From contig CP094243.1 of assembly GCA_022749655.1 (NCBI GenBank), positions 3,782,001-3,846,000 of the forward strand: DNA of 64,000 bases, in the 5' to 3' direction. Positions 16,391 through 25,212 of this stretch are shown one piece after another. How positions within the stretch are numbered: the stretch's first letter is position 1; each line of letters opens with the position of its first letter. The notes under the pieces were generated by a model. The model ran no database searches, was not told the origin of the DNA, and saw only the letters and a list, made by a program, of their open reading frames with translations. Position numbers and translations under genes: made by a program. This DNA comes from Xanthomonas phaseoli pv. phaseoli. GTDB lineage: Bacteria; Pseudomonadota; Gammaproteobacteria; Xanthomonadales; Xanthomonadaceae.

Positions 16391-18528
16391 ATGCGCCCCA
16401 CGCTTCTTGTCACCGCGCTCGCCGCTGCGCTCGCTCTGCACGCCCCTCCAGCCTTGGCTCAACACACAACCTCGCCGGCCGTGACCGAGCTGGATGGCGT
16501 GGATGTCGTCGGCCGTGCGCAGACGCTCTACAAGTCCGAAGACGCAGCTGTTGCCACGCGTACCGATACCCCGCTGGCGCTGGTGCCGCAGTCGGTGCAG
16601 GTGCTGCCGCGCGAGTTGATCGACGACCAGGCTGCGCGGCAGATCACCGATCTGTATCGCAGCATCAGCGGCATCAGCTTCTTCAGCTATGCCGGCGTGA
16701 CCTTGCGCGGTTTCCGCCAGGAAAACGTGCTGTACGACGGCCTGCGCGGCGACCCGTATGCCGGGTTCTCGGTGCCGCAGCTGTTCAACATCGAACGGGT
16801 GGAAGTGCTCAAGGGTCCAGCCGGTGCGCTGTACGGCGGTGGCGAACCCGGGGTGTGATCAACTATGTCACGCGTAAACCCGCTCATCAGGCGGCGCGCC
16901 GCATCGAACTGCAACTGGGCAATCAATCCTTTGGCGCAGCCTCGTTCGAGGCCACCGGCCCCGCGCGCGCAGATGGCCGCATCCGTCACCGCATCGGTGC
17001 CTATGCCGATGGCGAAGACGGGTTTCGTTGGAATACCGACAGCCAGAGCCAGATCGGCGATGCGTCGGTGGCCTTCGATCTCGGCGACACCGGCGAGCTC
17101 ACCCTGCAATACACCGACATCACCCAAAACCTGGGCGGCAACCGGTTGCGCGGCGTGCCGGTCGATAACGACGGCAACTTCCTCACCGACCGGCGCTGGA
17201 ATCACAACGAACCCACCGATTTCCTGGACATGCGTGCCAAGGTGGCGCTTGCGCAGTATCGGTTTGCGCCGTCCAACGCGTGGGACGTGGACATGGCGCT
17301 GCGCTGGTTCAAGAACCAGGAGCATCAGATCTATCACGAGCCGATGGGTTTGATCGACCGCGATCGCGACGGCACCGCCGAGTGGATGACCCGGCAGCTG
17401 CGCAATCAATACCGCGACAACGATGCGATCTCCAGCAATGTCAACGCGATATTCCGCACCAGTACCGGGGCGATCGATCACAAGCTGCTGATGGGCGCGG
17501 ACTACTACCGCCTGGACGCGGATTTCCGCGCGCAAACCGCCAACACCGCCGACAGCGGACGCGTGCGTGGCCCGGTGCCTGGCATCGATTTGTTCAACCC
17601 AGTGTACGGCCGCAGCGGCTTCTACGATTACGGTTTGGATGCCCTGCCCTGGCGTGCCACCAGCACGCGCAGTCAACGCTATGGCGCCTATCTGCAGGAC
17701 GAACTCACGCTGACGCCGCGCTGGTATGCAATGGCCGGGTTACGCTGGGACGGCTTCAAGGACGACGACCTGCTGAGTGGCTCGCGCGTCACCGGCAACG
17801 ATCTCAGTTGGCGCGTCGGCAGCACCGTGGTGTTACGCGACGGCATCAACGCCTACGCAAGCTATGCCAGCGGCTTTCTGCCGCAGGACGCGGCCAATCA
17901 GGACAGCAGCGTGGGCGGCCCGTTCGCACCGGAACGCAGCACGCAATGGGAAGTGGGCCTGAAAACTGCGCTCAACGATGGCGGACTCACCCTCAACACG
18001 GCGCTGTACCGCATCGAGCGCAGCAATATCGTGCAGGCGAACGGGCGCGTCGTCGACGGCGTCAATCAACTCTCTGCGCTTGGCTTGGTGCGCAGCGAAG
18101 GGTTGGAAGTCGACCTGCTGGCCGACCTGACCGAGCGCTGGGTGCTCAATCTCACTTATGCCTACAACGATGCACGCGTGCTCGATGCAGGCACCAACGG
18201 CATCACCAATGCCTCCGGCGATCGCTTCGCCAATGCACCGCGCAACACCTTCGGCCTGTGGACGCGCTACGACCTGCCGATGTGGCGCTCGGCGATCGCC
18301 TTCGGTGCCGACTACGTGGGCGAACGCGTCAGCCTGGATGGCCAACGCGTCAAACCGTATGCCATTTACGACATCAGCTGGCAGACGCAGTGGGACGCGT
18401 GGAAGCTGCAGATCAACGTCAAGAACCTGTTCGACAAGGTCTATGCGGTAAGCGGGTTCAATACGCGCGCCGGCCACTTCCCCGGCGAGCCGCGTCGCAT
18501 CTACGTGCAGCTGGCTTACAGCTTCTGA
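16391..18528 (+). CDS. TonB-dependent siderophore receptor
   Basis: This outer-membrane ferric-siderophore transporter has a signal peptide (LVTALAAALALHAPPALAQ). The plug domain reads TPLALVPQSVQVLPRELIDD, ISGISFFSYAGVTLRGFRQE and NVLYDGLRGDP, with ERVEVLKGPAGALYGGGEPG at about residue 150, typical of FhuE/FpvA-like receptors. A beta-barrel follows, ending in a terminal aromatic (LAYSF). Repaired length is 712 residues. The frame breaks at about 16850: CCCGGGGTGTGA needs a fifth G to give EPGGVINYVTRKP. A Fur-box-like site lies just upstream. The ligand is unknown. The break is probably a read error, but as written the protein ends at 16858. Confidence 0.9.
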
Positions 18529-18961
18529 CCCGCGCGCAGCGGGTATGTGGCACGCCACCGGCAAGCTGGGCGATCGACGTGCACAGCGCATCGCGCGTGC
18601 GGCTGCCACCTGCTCCATACGTGTTGCTCGTGTTTGGAAAGACACACAGCGTCTGACCCCGCACGACCACCTGCATACGCAACATCGTTGAAGACGGGCG
18701 CAAGTCGTGGCGTGGAACTGCGAACCTGTTCAATGCAAGACACATCGAGCGCTGACGACAGCGTTCGCAATGTGATGCTGTTCAACGCAGCGGCTTCTCG
18801 GATGGGAAAAACGCCTCGACTGCAGCAAGGTAATGAACCTGCGCCGAATCGCGCGGCTGCGCATGGGCTGGAACTTAACGTTCGGTGGGACACACTAGAG
18901 CCCGTCGCGATTGGAGTCTTGCTCCGCACATCGCCCTCTTCCCCCACTGACCGGAATCCGC
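18529..18961. other. Intergenic region, nothing recognised
   Basis: These 430 bases contain no frame with believable protein and no clear repeat or RNA. They presumably hold the promoter of the lipoprotein gene that follows. Confidence 0.4.
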
Positions 18962-20014
18962 ATGCCTGTGCTTGCCCGCTCCGTTTCCGCCCTATTGCCA
19001 CTGCTGTTTGCCACTGCCTGCTCGGCCGCGCCGCCAGCCAAATCCGGCCCGCCGGATGCGCCTGTGGCTGCCTGCACCGCCAAGGTACGCCCTGGCCAGG
19101 ACCTGCAAAAAGCCATCGACAAACTGCCGCAGAGCGACAAACCGACGGTACTTTGCCTGGAAAAGGGCGAGTTCCCGCTCAACGGCTTGGTCTCGATCCA
19201 CCGCGGCAACTTCACCCTGCGCGGCCAGGGCCCGAGCACCGTCGTGCGCATGGCCGACGGTGTGCAGCAGCCGGTGCTGGTGGTCGGCGATTACGAAAAC
19301 CAGCAGCCCACCGGGGTGATCCGCAACGTCAGCATCGAAGACATGCAGATCGTCGCGAGCACAGGCGACAAGGAGTTCATGCCCGAGCGCCCCTACCTGA
19401 GCAATAGCGCGGTGGTGGTGCGGTCCGGACAAGGGATCCGGCTTGCCGGCCTGCAGGTCAACAAGTGCCGCAGCGCGTGCCTGCTGAGCGAGTACGACAC
19501 CCGCGAGATCACCATCGAAAACAACGATGTGTCCGGCGCAATCTGGGACGGCGTCTCGTTCAACCGCACCGCCAAGGTCACGATGGTCAACAACTACATC
19601 CACGACAACGTGGCCGCCGGCTTGACCACCGAGCACCTGGAAGACAGCGAGATCCGCAACAACCGTTTCGAGCGCAACGGCAGCCAGGGCATCTATCTCT
19701 CTGACGCGCGGCGCAACCGCTTCAGCAACAATCAATTCGACGGCAACAAGGTGGCCGGCGTGTTTCTGGCCTGCGCGATTCGTTATCGCACACCGGAAAT
19801 CTTGTGCTGGGACAACAGCATGAGCCAGGACAACGTGTTCGAGAACAACCGTTTTGCCAACACGCCGTTTACCTACACCATCGGCGTGGACCGCGCAGCC
19901 AACTGCACCTCGGCCGACTTCAAGCCGAACCTGTGGCGCAACAACCAGGCCGACATGGCCGGCGTGGATATCGATCCGCAGCGCTATGGGTACTGCGTGC
20001 GTCACGAGCAATAA
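18962..20014 (+). CDS. Secreted right-handed parallel beta-helix lipoprotein
   Basis: The 350-residue protein starts MPVLARSVSALLPLLFATAC, a lipoprotein-like signal with a Cys at residue 20. The rest is a repeated beta-helix pattern (IRNVSIEDMQIVAS, ITIENNDVSGAIWDGVSFN, IRNNRFERNGSQGIYLSDAR, FSNNQFDGNKVAGVFLA). Such folds occur in pectate lyases, mannuronan epimerases and NosD-like proteins. No catalytic motif is clear, so only a carbohydrate-related surface role can be suggested. The ATG at 18962 was chosen because it gives the signal peptide. It converges with asnB across a shared terminator. Confidence 0.82.
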   Translation: MPVLARSVSALLPLLFATACSAAPPAKSGPPDAPVAACTAKVRPGQDLQKAIDKLPQSDKPTVLCLEKGEFPLNGLVSIHRGNFTLRGQGPSTVVRMADGVQQPVLVVGDYENQQPTGVIRNVSIEDMQIVASTGDKEFMPERPYLSNSAVVVRSGQGIRLAGLQVNKCRSACLLSEYDTREITIENNDVSGAIWDGVSFNRTAKVTMVNNYIHDNVAAGLTTEHLEDSEIRNNRFERNGSQGIYLSDARRNRFSNNQFDGNKVAGVFLACAIRYRTPEILCWDNSMSQDNVFENNRFANTPFTYTIGVDRAANCTSADFKPNLWRNNQADMAGVDIDPQRYGYCVRHEQ

Positions 20015-20032
20015 GACGCGCTAATTGACTGA

Positions 20033-20064
20033 GCGGCCGGCCATGCAGCGATGCAGGCCGGCCG
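20033..20064. terminator. Bidirectional terminator between convergent genes
   Basis: GCGGCCGGCC (20033-20042) and GGCCGGCCGC (20055-20064) form a 10-bp GC stem around a 12-base loop and are followed by CTTTAG. It serves the lipoprotein gene and asnB. Confidence 0.75.
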
Positions 20065-20081
20065 CTTTAGTGACTGCAGCC

Positions 20082-21776
20082 TTATGACGCCAGCGCCTGC
20101 GCGTGTACCCCGGCAATCGCGCGGCCCGATGGGTCGGCCATCGCGGCAAAACTCGCATCCCAGGCAATCGCCGTTGGCGAGGAACAGGCAATCGACTTGC
20201 CGCCCGGCACGGTTTCCGCCGCCGCCTGACCGGGGAAAAACTGCTCGAACAAACTGCGATAGAAATACGCCTCCTTGGTCTGCGGCGGGTTGACCGGGAA
20301 GCGTCGGTCGGCGGCGGCCAGTTCGCGATCGCTCACCTGCGCCTGCGCATGCGCCTTCAGTCCGTCGATCCAGCCGTAGCCCACGCCGTCGCTGAACTGC
20401 TCTTTCTGACGCCACAGGATCGATTCGGGCAGGTAGCCGGCAAATGCCTCGCGCAGTACGCCCTTCTCCATGCGCGTGGCCCCGCTGCTGGTCTTGTCGA
20501 TCATCTTGAAGCCGGCATCCATGCGCATCGCCACGTCCAGGAATTCGCGGTCCAGGAACGGCACGCGTGGCTCCACGCCCCAGGCCATCATCGACTTGTT
20601 CGCGCGCAGGCAATCGTAGTTGTTGAGCGCATCGAGCTTGCGTACCAGCTCTTCGTGGAATTCGCGCGCGTTCGGCGCCTTATGGAAATACAGGTAGCCG
20701 CCGAAGATCTCGTCGCTTCCTTCGCCGGACAGCACCATCTTGACGCCCATTGCCTTGATCCGCCGCGCCAGCAAAAACATCGGCGTGGAGGCGCGAATGG
20801 TGGTGACGTCATAGGTTTCGATGTGGCGAATGACGTCGGGCAATGCATCCAGGCCTTCGTCGAAGGTGTATTCGAAACCATGATGCACGGTGCCGAGCGC
20901 TGCGGCAGCCACTTCGGCGGCGGCCAGATCTGGCGAACCCTTCAAGCCGATCGCGAACGAATGCAAGCGTGGCCACCAGGCCTCGGTGGTGTCGTTTTCT
21001 TCGATGCGATGACGGGCGTAGCGCGCGGCCACGGCCGCAACCAGCGAAGAATCCAGGCCACCGGAGAGCAACACACCGTACGGCACATCGGTCATGAGCT
21101 GACGGTGCACGGCGCGCTCGAATGCTTCGCGCAATTCCTGCAGTTGCACCTGTACACCTTCCACCGCGTCATAGTCGCGCCAGGCGCGCTCGTAGTAGCG
21201 GCTCAGTGCGCCGGTGGCGCTGTCGTACCAATGACCCGGCGGAAATTGCGCGGCATCGGCACAGTCGTCCACCAGCGATTTCAGTTCCGACGCCACCCGC
21301 AAACGGCCTTCGCGGTCGTGTCCCCAGTACAGCGGCACCACGCCGATCGGGTCACGCGCGATGATGACGCGCCCTTGTGTCTTGTCCCACAGCGCGAAGG
21401 CAAAGATCCCGTTGAGGCGGTTGAGATACGAGACCGGCGTATCTTCGCGATACAGCGCATTGATCACCTCGCAATCGGAGCCGGTCTGGAACGCGTACGG
21501 CTGCAGCAGCTGTGCCTTGAGTTCGCGATGGTTGTAGATCTCGCCATTGACCGCCAAGGCGAGCTGCCCGTCGTCGGAGAGCAACGGTTGCGAGCCGCCC
21601 GCCGGATCGACGATGGCCAGGCGCTCGTGCACCAGGATGGCGCCGGTATCGACGTAGACGCCGCTCCAGTCGGGCCCGCGATGCCGCTGGCGCTGCGAGC
21701 ATTCCAGCGCCTGCCGGCGCAGCGCCTGCAGGTCGTCACCAGGTTGCAGGCCGAAAATACCGAAGATGGAACACAT
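20082..21776 (-). CDS. asnB: Asparagine synthetase B, glutamine-hydrolysing
   Basis: This enzyme makes asparagine from aspartate, ATP and glutamine. Cys2 (MCSIFGIFGLQPGDD) is the glutaminase nucleophile. RHRGPDWSG, VHERLAIVDP and NGEIYNHRELK form the glutaminase site. The synthetase domain has the PP-loop SGGLDSSLVAA and SGEGSDEIFGGYLYF. The length of 564 residues is normal. CAGGAG lies 7 bases before the ATG. It is the last gene of the minus-strand map-glnD-dapD-dapE series. Upstream is an Asn-rich leader peptide and an intrinsic terminator 68 bases before the start, so expression is probably controlled by transcription attenuation according to charged tRNA-Asn. Confidence 0.97.
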   Translation of the reverse strand: MCSIFGIFGLQPGDDLQALRRQALECSQRQRHRGPDWSGVYVDTGAILVHERLAIVDPAGGSQPLLSDDGQLALAVNGEIYNHRELKAQLLQPYAFQTGSDCEVINALYREDTPVSYLNRLNGIFAFALWDKTQGRVIIARDPIGVVPLYWGHDREGRLRVASELKSLVDDCADAAQFPPGHWYDSATGALSRYYERAWRDYDAVEGVQVQLQELREAFERAVHRQLMTDVPYGVLLSGGLDSSLVAAVAARYARHRIEENDTTEAWWPRLHSFAIGLKGSPDLAAAEVAAAALGTVHHGFEYTFDEGLDALPDVIRHIETYDVTTIRASTPMFLLARRIKAMGVKMVLSGEGSDEIFGGYLYFHKAPNAREFHEELVRKLDALNNYDCLRANKSMMAWGVEPRVPFLDREFLDVAMRMDAGFKMIDKTSSGATRMEKGVLREAFAGYLPESILWRQKEQFSDGVGYGWIDGLKAHAQAQVSDRELAAADRRFPVNPPQTKEAYFYRSLFEQFFPGQAAAETVPGGKSIACSSPTAIAWDASFAAMADPSGRAIAGVHAQALAS

Positions 21777-21843
21777 GGAAACACTCCTGAAGAACTGCGG
21801 GGTTGGCGGCCGGTGAGAGCGTGCTGCAAGGATCGACACCCAT

Positions 21844-21875
21844 AAAAAAACCCGCATCGGCCGATGCGGGTTTTT
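21844..21875 (-). terminator. asnB: Intrinsic terminator (attenuator) of the asnB leader
   Basis: The palindrome CCCGCATCGGCCGATGCGGG is flanked by A/T runs. On the minus strand it ends in seven T, giving a strong rho-independent terminator located after the leader peptide and before asnB. Its 5' arm is also complementary to a segment inside the leader coding sequence (see 21915-21928), which allows an alternative antiterminator. Confidence 0.88.
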
Positions 21876-21904
21876 CTGGTTCCTGGGCGTTTGGTGGACG
21901 TCGC

Positions 21905-21994
21905 CTAGTCGCAGACCCGCATCGGCCGCGCACGATTATTCGCGCGCAGATTGTTGCGGTTGGCGTTATTGAGGTTGGCGAGGCGAGTGACCAT
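21905..21994 (-). CDS. asnB leader peptide (asparagine-rich, attenuation)
   Basis: A 29-codon frame starts with ATG at 21994 and ends with TAG. Asn occupies positions 7, 9, 10, 12, 14, 15, 19 and 20 (ANLNNANRNNLRANN), 8 of 29 residues. The stop is 30 bases before the asnB attenuator terminator. Codons 23-27 (CGGCCGATGCGGGT) repeat the 3' part of the terminator and can pair with its 5' arm. The design fits leader-peptide attenuation: ribosomes stalled at Asn codons would leave this segment free to block the terminator. The ribosome site is weak. A GTG in frame at 22060 would give a longer 51-residue form. That the peptide is translated is inference. Confidence 0.75.
   Translation of the reverse strand: MVTRLANLNNANRNNLRANNRARPMRVCD
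21915..21928 (-). promoter_or_regulatory. asnB: Antiterminator-forming segment of the asnB leader
   Basis: ACCCGCATCGGCCG here is identical to 21850-21863 in the terminator. On the transcript this copy can replace the terminator's own 3' arm in pairing with its 5' arm, giving two mutually exclusive structures. Confidence 0.7.
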
Positions 21995-22015
21995 GCCGCC
22001 GACGCTAACGGTTCG

Positions 22016-22045
22016 GTTGTACCGGCGCAACTGTTTCAGTGGCAA
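22016..22045 (-). promoter_or_regulatory. asnB: Possible promoter of the asnB leader
   Basis: On the minus strand TTGCCA (22045-22040) and TACAAC (22021-22016) are 18 bases apart, about 20 bases before the leader ATG. The match to a sigma-70 promoter is moderate. Confidence 0.35.
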
Positions 22046-22067
22046 CAACGGCGTCTGCACGGCCCGC

Positions 22068-23201
22068 TCACTCGACCAGCAGGCGCTCGATCAACCTGCG
22101 GTACAGCGCCGGTAGCGCCTGCAGGTCGGCCACGCGCACATGCTCGTCGACCTGGTGGATGCTGGCATTGACCGGGCCCACTTCGATGCATTGCGCGCCC
22201 AATGGCGCGATGAAGCGCGCGTCGGAAGTGCCGCCACCTGTGCTTTCTTCCGGCGGCGCACCGGCGAACTCGCCCAAGACCTCGCGCGCGACGCTGCGCA
22301 ACCGCCCTTCCGGGGTGTAGGACGGTTCGCCGCTGCGGTGCCAGCGCAGCGTGTAGTCCAGCGCATGCCGATCGAGCAGTGCGGTGACTTCGGCCTCCAG
22401 GCGCGGCGCGTCCCAATGCGGCGTATAGCGCAGATTGAAGGCCACCTGCAGCTCGCCAGGAATCACGTTATTTGCGCCGGTGCCGGCGTGGATGTTGGAA
22501 ACTTGCAGGCTGGTGGGCGGAAAGCTTTCGAAGCCGTCGTCCCATTGCCGCGCCACCAGTTCGGCCAGCGCAGGCGCTGCCAGATGGATCGGGTTGCGCG
22601 CCTTGTGCGGATACGCCACATGCCCCTGCACACCTTTCACGGTCAACGTGCCGGACAGGCTGCCGCGACGGCCGACGCGCAACAGATCGCCCAGGCGCTC
22701 GGTGGACGAAGGCTCGCCGGTGATGCACCAATCGATCGCTTGCCCGCGTTCGCGAAACACCTCGGCAACCCGGCGCACGCCATCGATGGCATCGCCCTCT
22801 TCGTCCGAAGTCAACAGCACCGCCAACGTGCCGGGGTGCGTTGGGTGGGCAGCGACGAATTGCTCCGCGGCAACCACCACGAACGCGGCCACGCTGCCTT
22901 TCATGTCCGCGGCACCACGCCCATACAGCACGCCGTCGCGAATCTGCGGATCGAACGGATCGCTGGTCCACGCCTCGCGCGGGCCCGGCGGCACCACATC
23001 GGTATGCCCGAGCAACACCAGCACCGGCGCACCGCTGCCATGGGTTGCCCACAGATTCTCGACCTCGCCCAGGCGCAAGTGCTCGCAGCCGAAGCCGGCT
23101 GCGCGCAGGCGCTGCGCAATTGCGGCCTGGCAACCGGCATCGGCCGGCGTTACCGAGGCACGTGCAATGAGGTCACAGGTCAACTCCAGCACATCGCTCA
23201 T
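22068..23201 (-). CDS. dapE: Succinyl-diaminopimelate desuccinylase
   Basis: DapE removes succinate from N-succinyl-LL-diaminopimelate in lysine and peptidoglycan precursor synthesis. The protein has 377 residues and an intact frame. The metal site is seen in [38 protein letters not shown] and [13 protein letters not shown], with the catalytic Glu in SDEEG. It lies downstream of dapD and the ArsC-like gene on the same strand, so two steps of the succinylase branch are linked. Confidence 0.97.
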   Translation of the reverse strand: MSDVLELTCDLIARASVTPADAGCQAAIAQRLRAAGFGCEHLRLGEVENLWATHGSGAPVLVLLGHTDVVPPGPREAWTSDPFDPQIRDGVLYGRGAADMKGSVAAFVVVAAEQFVAAHPTHPGTLAVLLTSDEEGDAIDGVRRVAEVFRERGQAIDWCITGEPSSTERLGDLLRVGRRGSLSGTLTVKGVQGHVAYPHKARNPIHLAAPALAELVARQWDDGFESFPPTSLQVSNIHAGTGANNVIPGELQVAFNLRYTPHWDAPRLEAEVTALLDRHALDYTLRWHRSGEPSYTPEGRLRSVAREVLGEFAGAPPEESTGGGTSDARFIAPLGAQCIEVGPVNASIHQVDEHVRVADLQALPALYRRLIERLLVE

Positions 23202-23447
23202 GAAACGTCACCGCAGTAGAGCCGCATCGCGGCGTTGATGGAGGAAAGCGCGTCTGCATCGATCGGCGTGGTTTGATCGCAGTTGCAGTCGTGGCAGCGA
23301 ATCGGTTTGCAGACAGTCGTCGCGTCATTGCCGGTGCGACATCGAACCGCTTACCCAGCCGATGCGGGCACGATCAACATGCCAGACGTGATGCGCCGCG
23401 ACGATAGCGGCAACACGGTCTGCAGCACCGTCGAAATCCGCAGTCGC

Positions 23448-23804
23448 TTAGCCAACGCCGAATAGCTTCTTGAAGCCGTTATCGGAAAAGCCCTGATGCA
23501 GCGTGGCCTCGTCGGTGACGACAAGCGGCCGCCGGATCAGCTGCGGGTATTCGCGCAGCAACAGCTTCCATTCGGCCGCACTGCCCGCCGCCTTGCGGTT
23601 GTCCGGCAACTGCCGCCAGGTGGTCGAGGACTTGTTGATCAATGCATCGAATCCACCGACCTGCTCCGCCCACGCCACCAGGGTGTCCGGCTCCGGCTTG
23701 TGATCGCGATAGTCGACAAACGTATACGCCACACCAAAACGATCCAGCCACTTGGTGGCTTTCTTGCAGGTATCGCAGTTTTTGAGTCCGTAAAGCGTGG
23801 TCAT
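23448..23804 (-). CDS. ArsC/Spx-family thioredoxin-fold protein (YffB-like)
   Basis: This 118-residue protein starts MTTLYGLKNCDTCKKATKWL, with Cys in the CDTC motif as in YffB/ArsC-like proteins. It ends with RRPLVVTDEATLHQGFSDNG, the conserved substrate-loop Arg region. It is usually called an arsenate-reductase-like protein, but YffB members are thought to act with glutathione and need not reduce arsenate. It sits between dapD and dapE, a placement common in this bacterial group. The reason for the link is not known. Confidence 0.88.
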   Translation of the reverse strand: MTTLYGLKNCDTCKKATKWLDRFGVAYTFVDYRDHKPEPDTLVAWAEQVGGFDALINKSSTTWRQLPDNRKAAGSAAEWKLLLREYPQLIRRPLVVTDEATLHQGFSDNGFKKLFGVG

Positions 23805-23995
23805 GTGACATATCCCAAAGGGCGGTGCAGATCCCCTCACTTCGTGAAAGGGGTTGCGATGGAACTGCGTGCAACGCGACCGGCAAGCGATCTCACGAGC
23901 GCGCTGAGACACGCGGGTGATTGCGGCAATCGGAGAGTGCCAAAGGCGCACTCTCGACCGGCGCTGCGCGTCAGCTGTTGCCGATGCGAAGCGGA

Positions 23996-25191
23996 TTAAT
24001 CCGCCAGACCACGCAACAGTTCGTTCACGCTGGTCTTGCTGCGCGTCTTGGCATCCACCTGCTTGACGATCACCGCGCAATACAGCGAGTGCGAGCCGTC
24101 CTTGGAGGGCAACTGCCCAGACACCACCACGCTGTACGGCGGCACATAGCCGTAGGAAATCTCGCCGGTAGCGCGGTTGTAGATGCGTGTGCTCTGGCCG
24201 ATGAACACGCCCATGCCGATCACGCTGTGGTGCCCGATGACCACGCCTTCCACCACTTCCGAGCGAGCGCCGATAAAGCAGTGATCTTCGATGATGGTGG
24301 GGCTGGCCTGCAGCGGTTCGAGCACGCCGCCGATGCCGGCGCCGCCGGACAAATGGCAGTGTTTGCCGATCTGCGCGCACGACCCCACCGTGGCCCAGGT
24401 ATCGACCATGGTGCCTTCGCCAACATAGGCGCCGATGTTGGTGAAGCTCGGCATCAGCACCACGTCCTTGCCGAAATAACTGCCGCGACGCGCCACTGCG
24501 CCCGGCACCACGCGCACGCCGGCCTTGCGGAATTCGGCTTCATGGAAGCCGGCAAAGCGCGATTCCACCTTGTCCCAGAACGGCGCCGGCTGGGCGTCGA
24601 TCACCGCCATCTCATTGACGCGGAAATACAGCAGTACCGCTTTTTTCAGCCACTCGTTGACGGTCCAGCCCCCTGCCCGTCCGGCTCGGCGACGCGGAAC
24701 TGCCCGCTTTCCAGTCCGTCGATCACGCGATTGACAATGGCACGGGTGGAACCGTCGATCTCGTCGATGGTCAACGTGGCGCGCCGTTCGAATGCGCTTT
24801 CGATGCCCAGCTTGAGCTCGTCGCTGCCGGCCTGCGGTGCGGCGCTGTGCACGGCCTGCTCGGCAATCGGCAGCTTCCTTGCCGCCGCAGCCTTCTTTGC
24901 GGCCGGTGCAGCAACCACTTTGGTCGGCTGCTTGGCCATGCGCGGCGCAGCGGACGTTGCGGTCTTGCCGCCCGTCTTGTTTGCAGCGGTTTTCGAGCTT
25001 GCCGCATCGGATGCAGCAGCCTTTTTGCCAACCACGCCAGCTGCTGCGCCCTGTTTGCCGGCGACAGCACCTGGCTTTGAGGCGGCAACAGCCGGCACCT
25101 TGGCGGCCTTGCCGCCCGTTGCAGTCGCGCGCTTGGAGGCTGCGGTGGTGGTCGCGCTCTGCTTGCGCGCGGTCTTCTTGCTGGTGGCCAT
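23996..25191 (-). CDS. dapD: Tetrahydrodipicolinate N-succinyltransferase with N-terminal Lys/Ala-rich extension
   Basis: DapD adds succinate to tetrahydrodipicolinate in the lysine/DAP pathway. The catalytic part begins at about residue 124 ([20 protein letters not shown]) and holds left-handed beta-helix hexapeptides ([39 protein letters not shown]). Residues 1-122 are a low-complexity Lys/Ala/Thr stretch like histone H1 or AlgP, not found in ordinary DapD (about 275 residues). The frame breaks at about 24675: CAGGGGGCTGG needs six G to read [14 protein letters not shown]. Repaired length is 398. The gene is essential, so the break is probably a read error. It follows glnD by 21 bases. Confidence 0.92.
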
Positions 25192-25212
25192 GGGGGTCTC
25201 CGGAGTTGCTAG

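Noticed and set aside
20082..21776. The terminator before asnB as merely the end of the dapE transcript
   Set aside because: It lies about 190 bases after dapE and beyond an Asn-rich frame that carries a matching antiterminator segment, so a plain terminator does not explain the arrangement.
20103..21845. A 580-residue plus-strand frame opposite asnB
   Set aside because: asnB is unmistakable on the minus strand; the other frame has the typical shadow composition.
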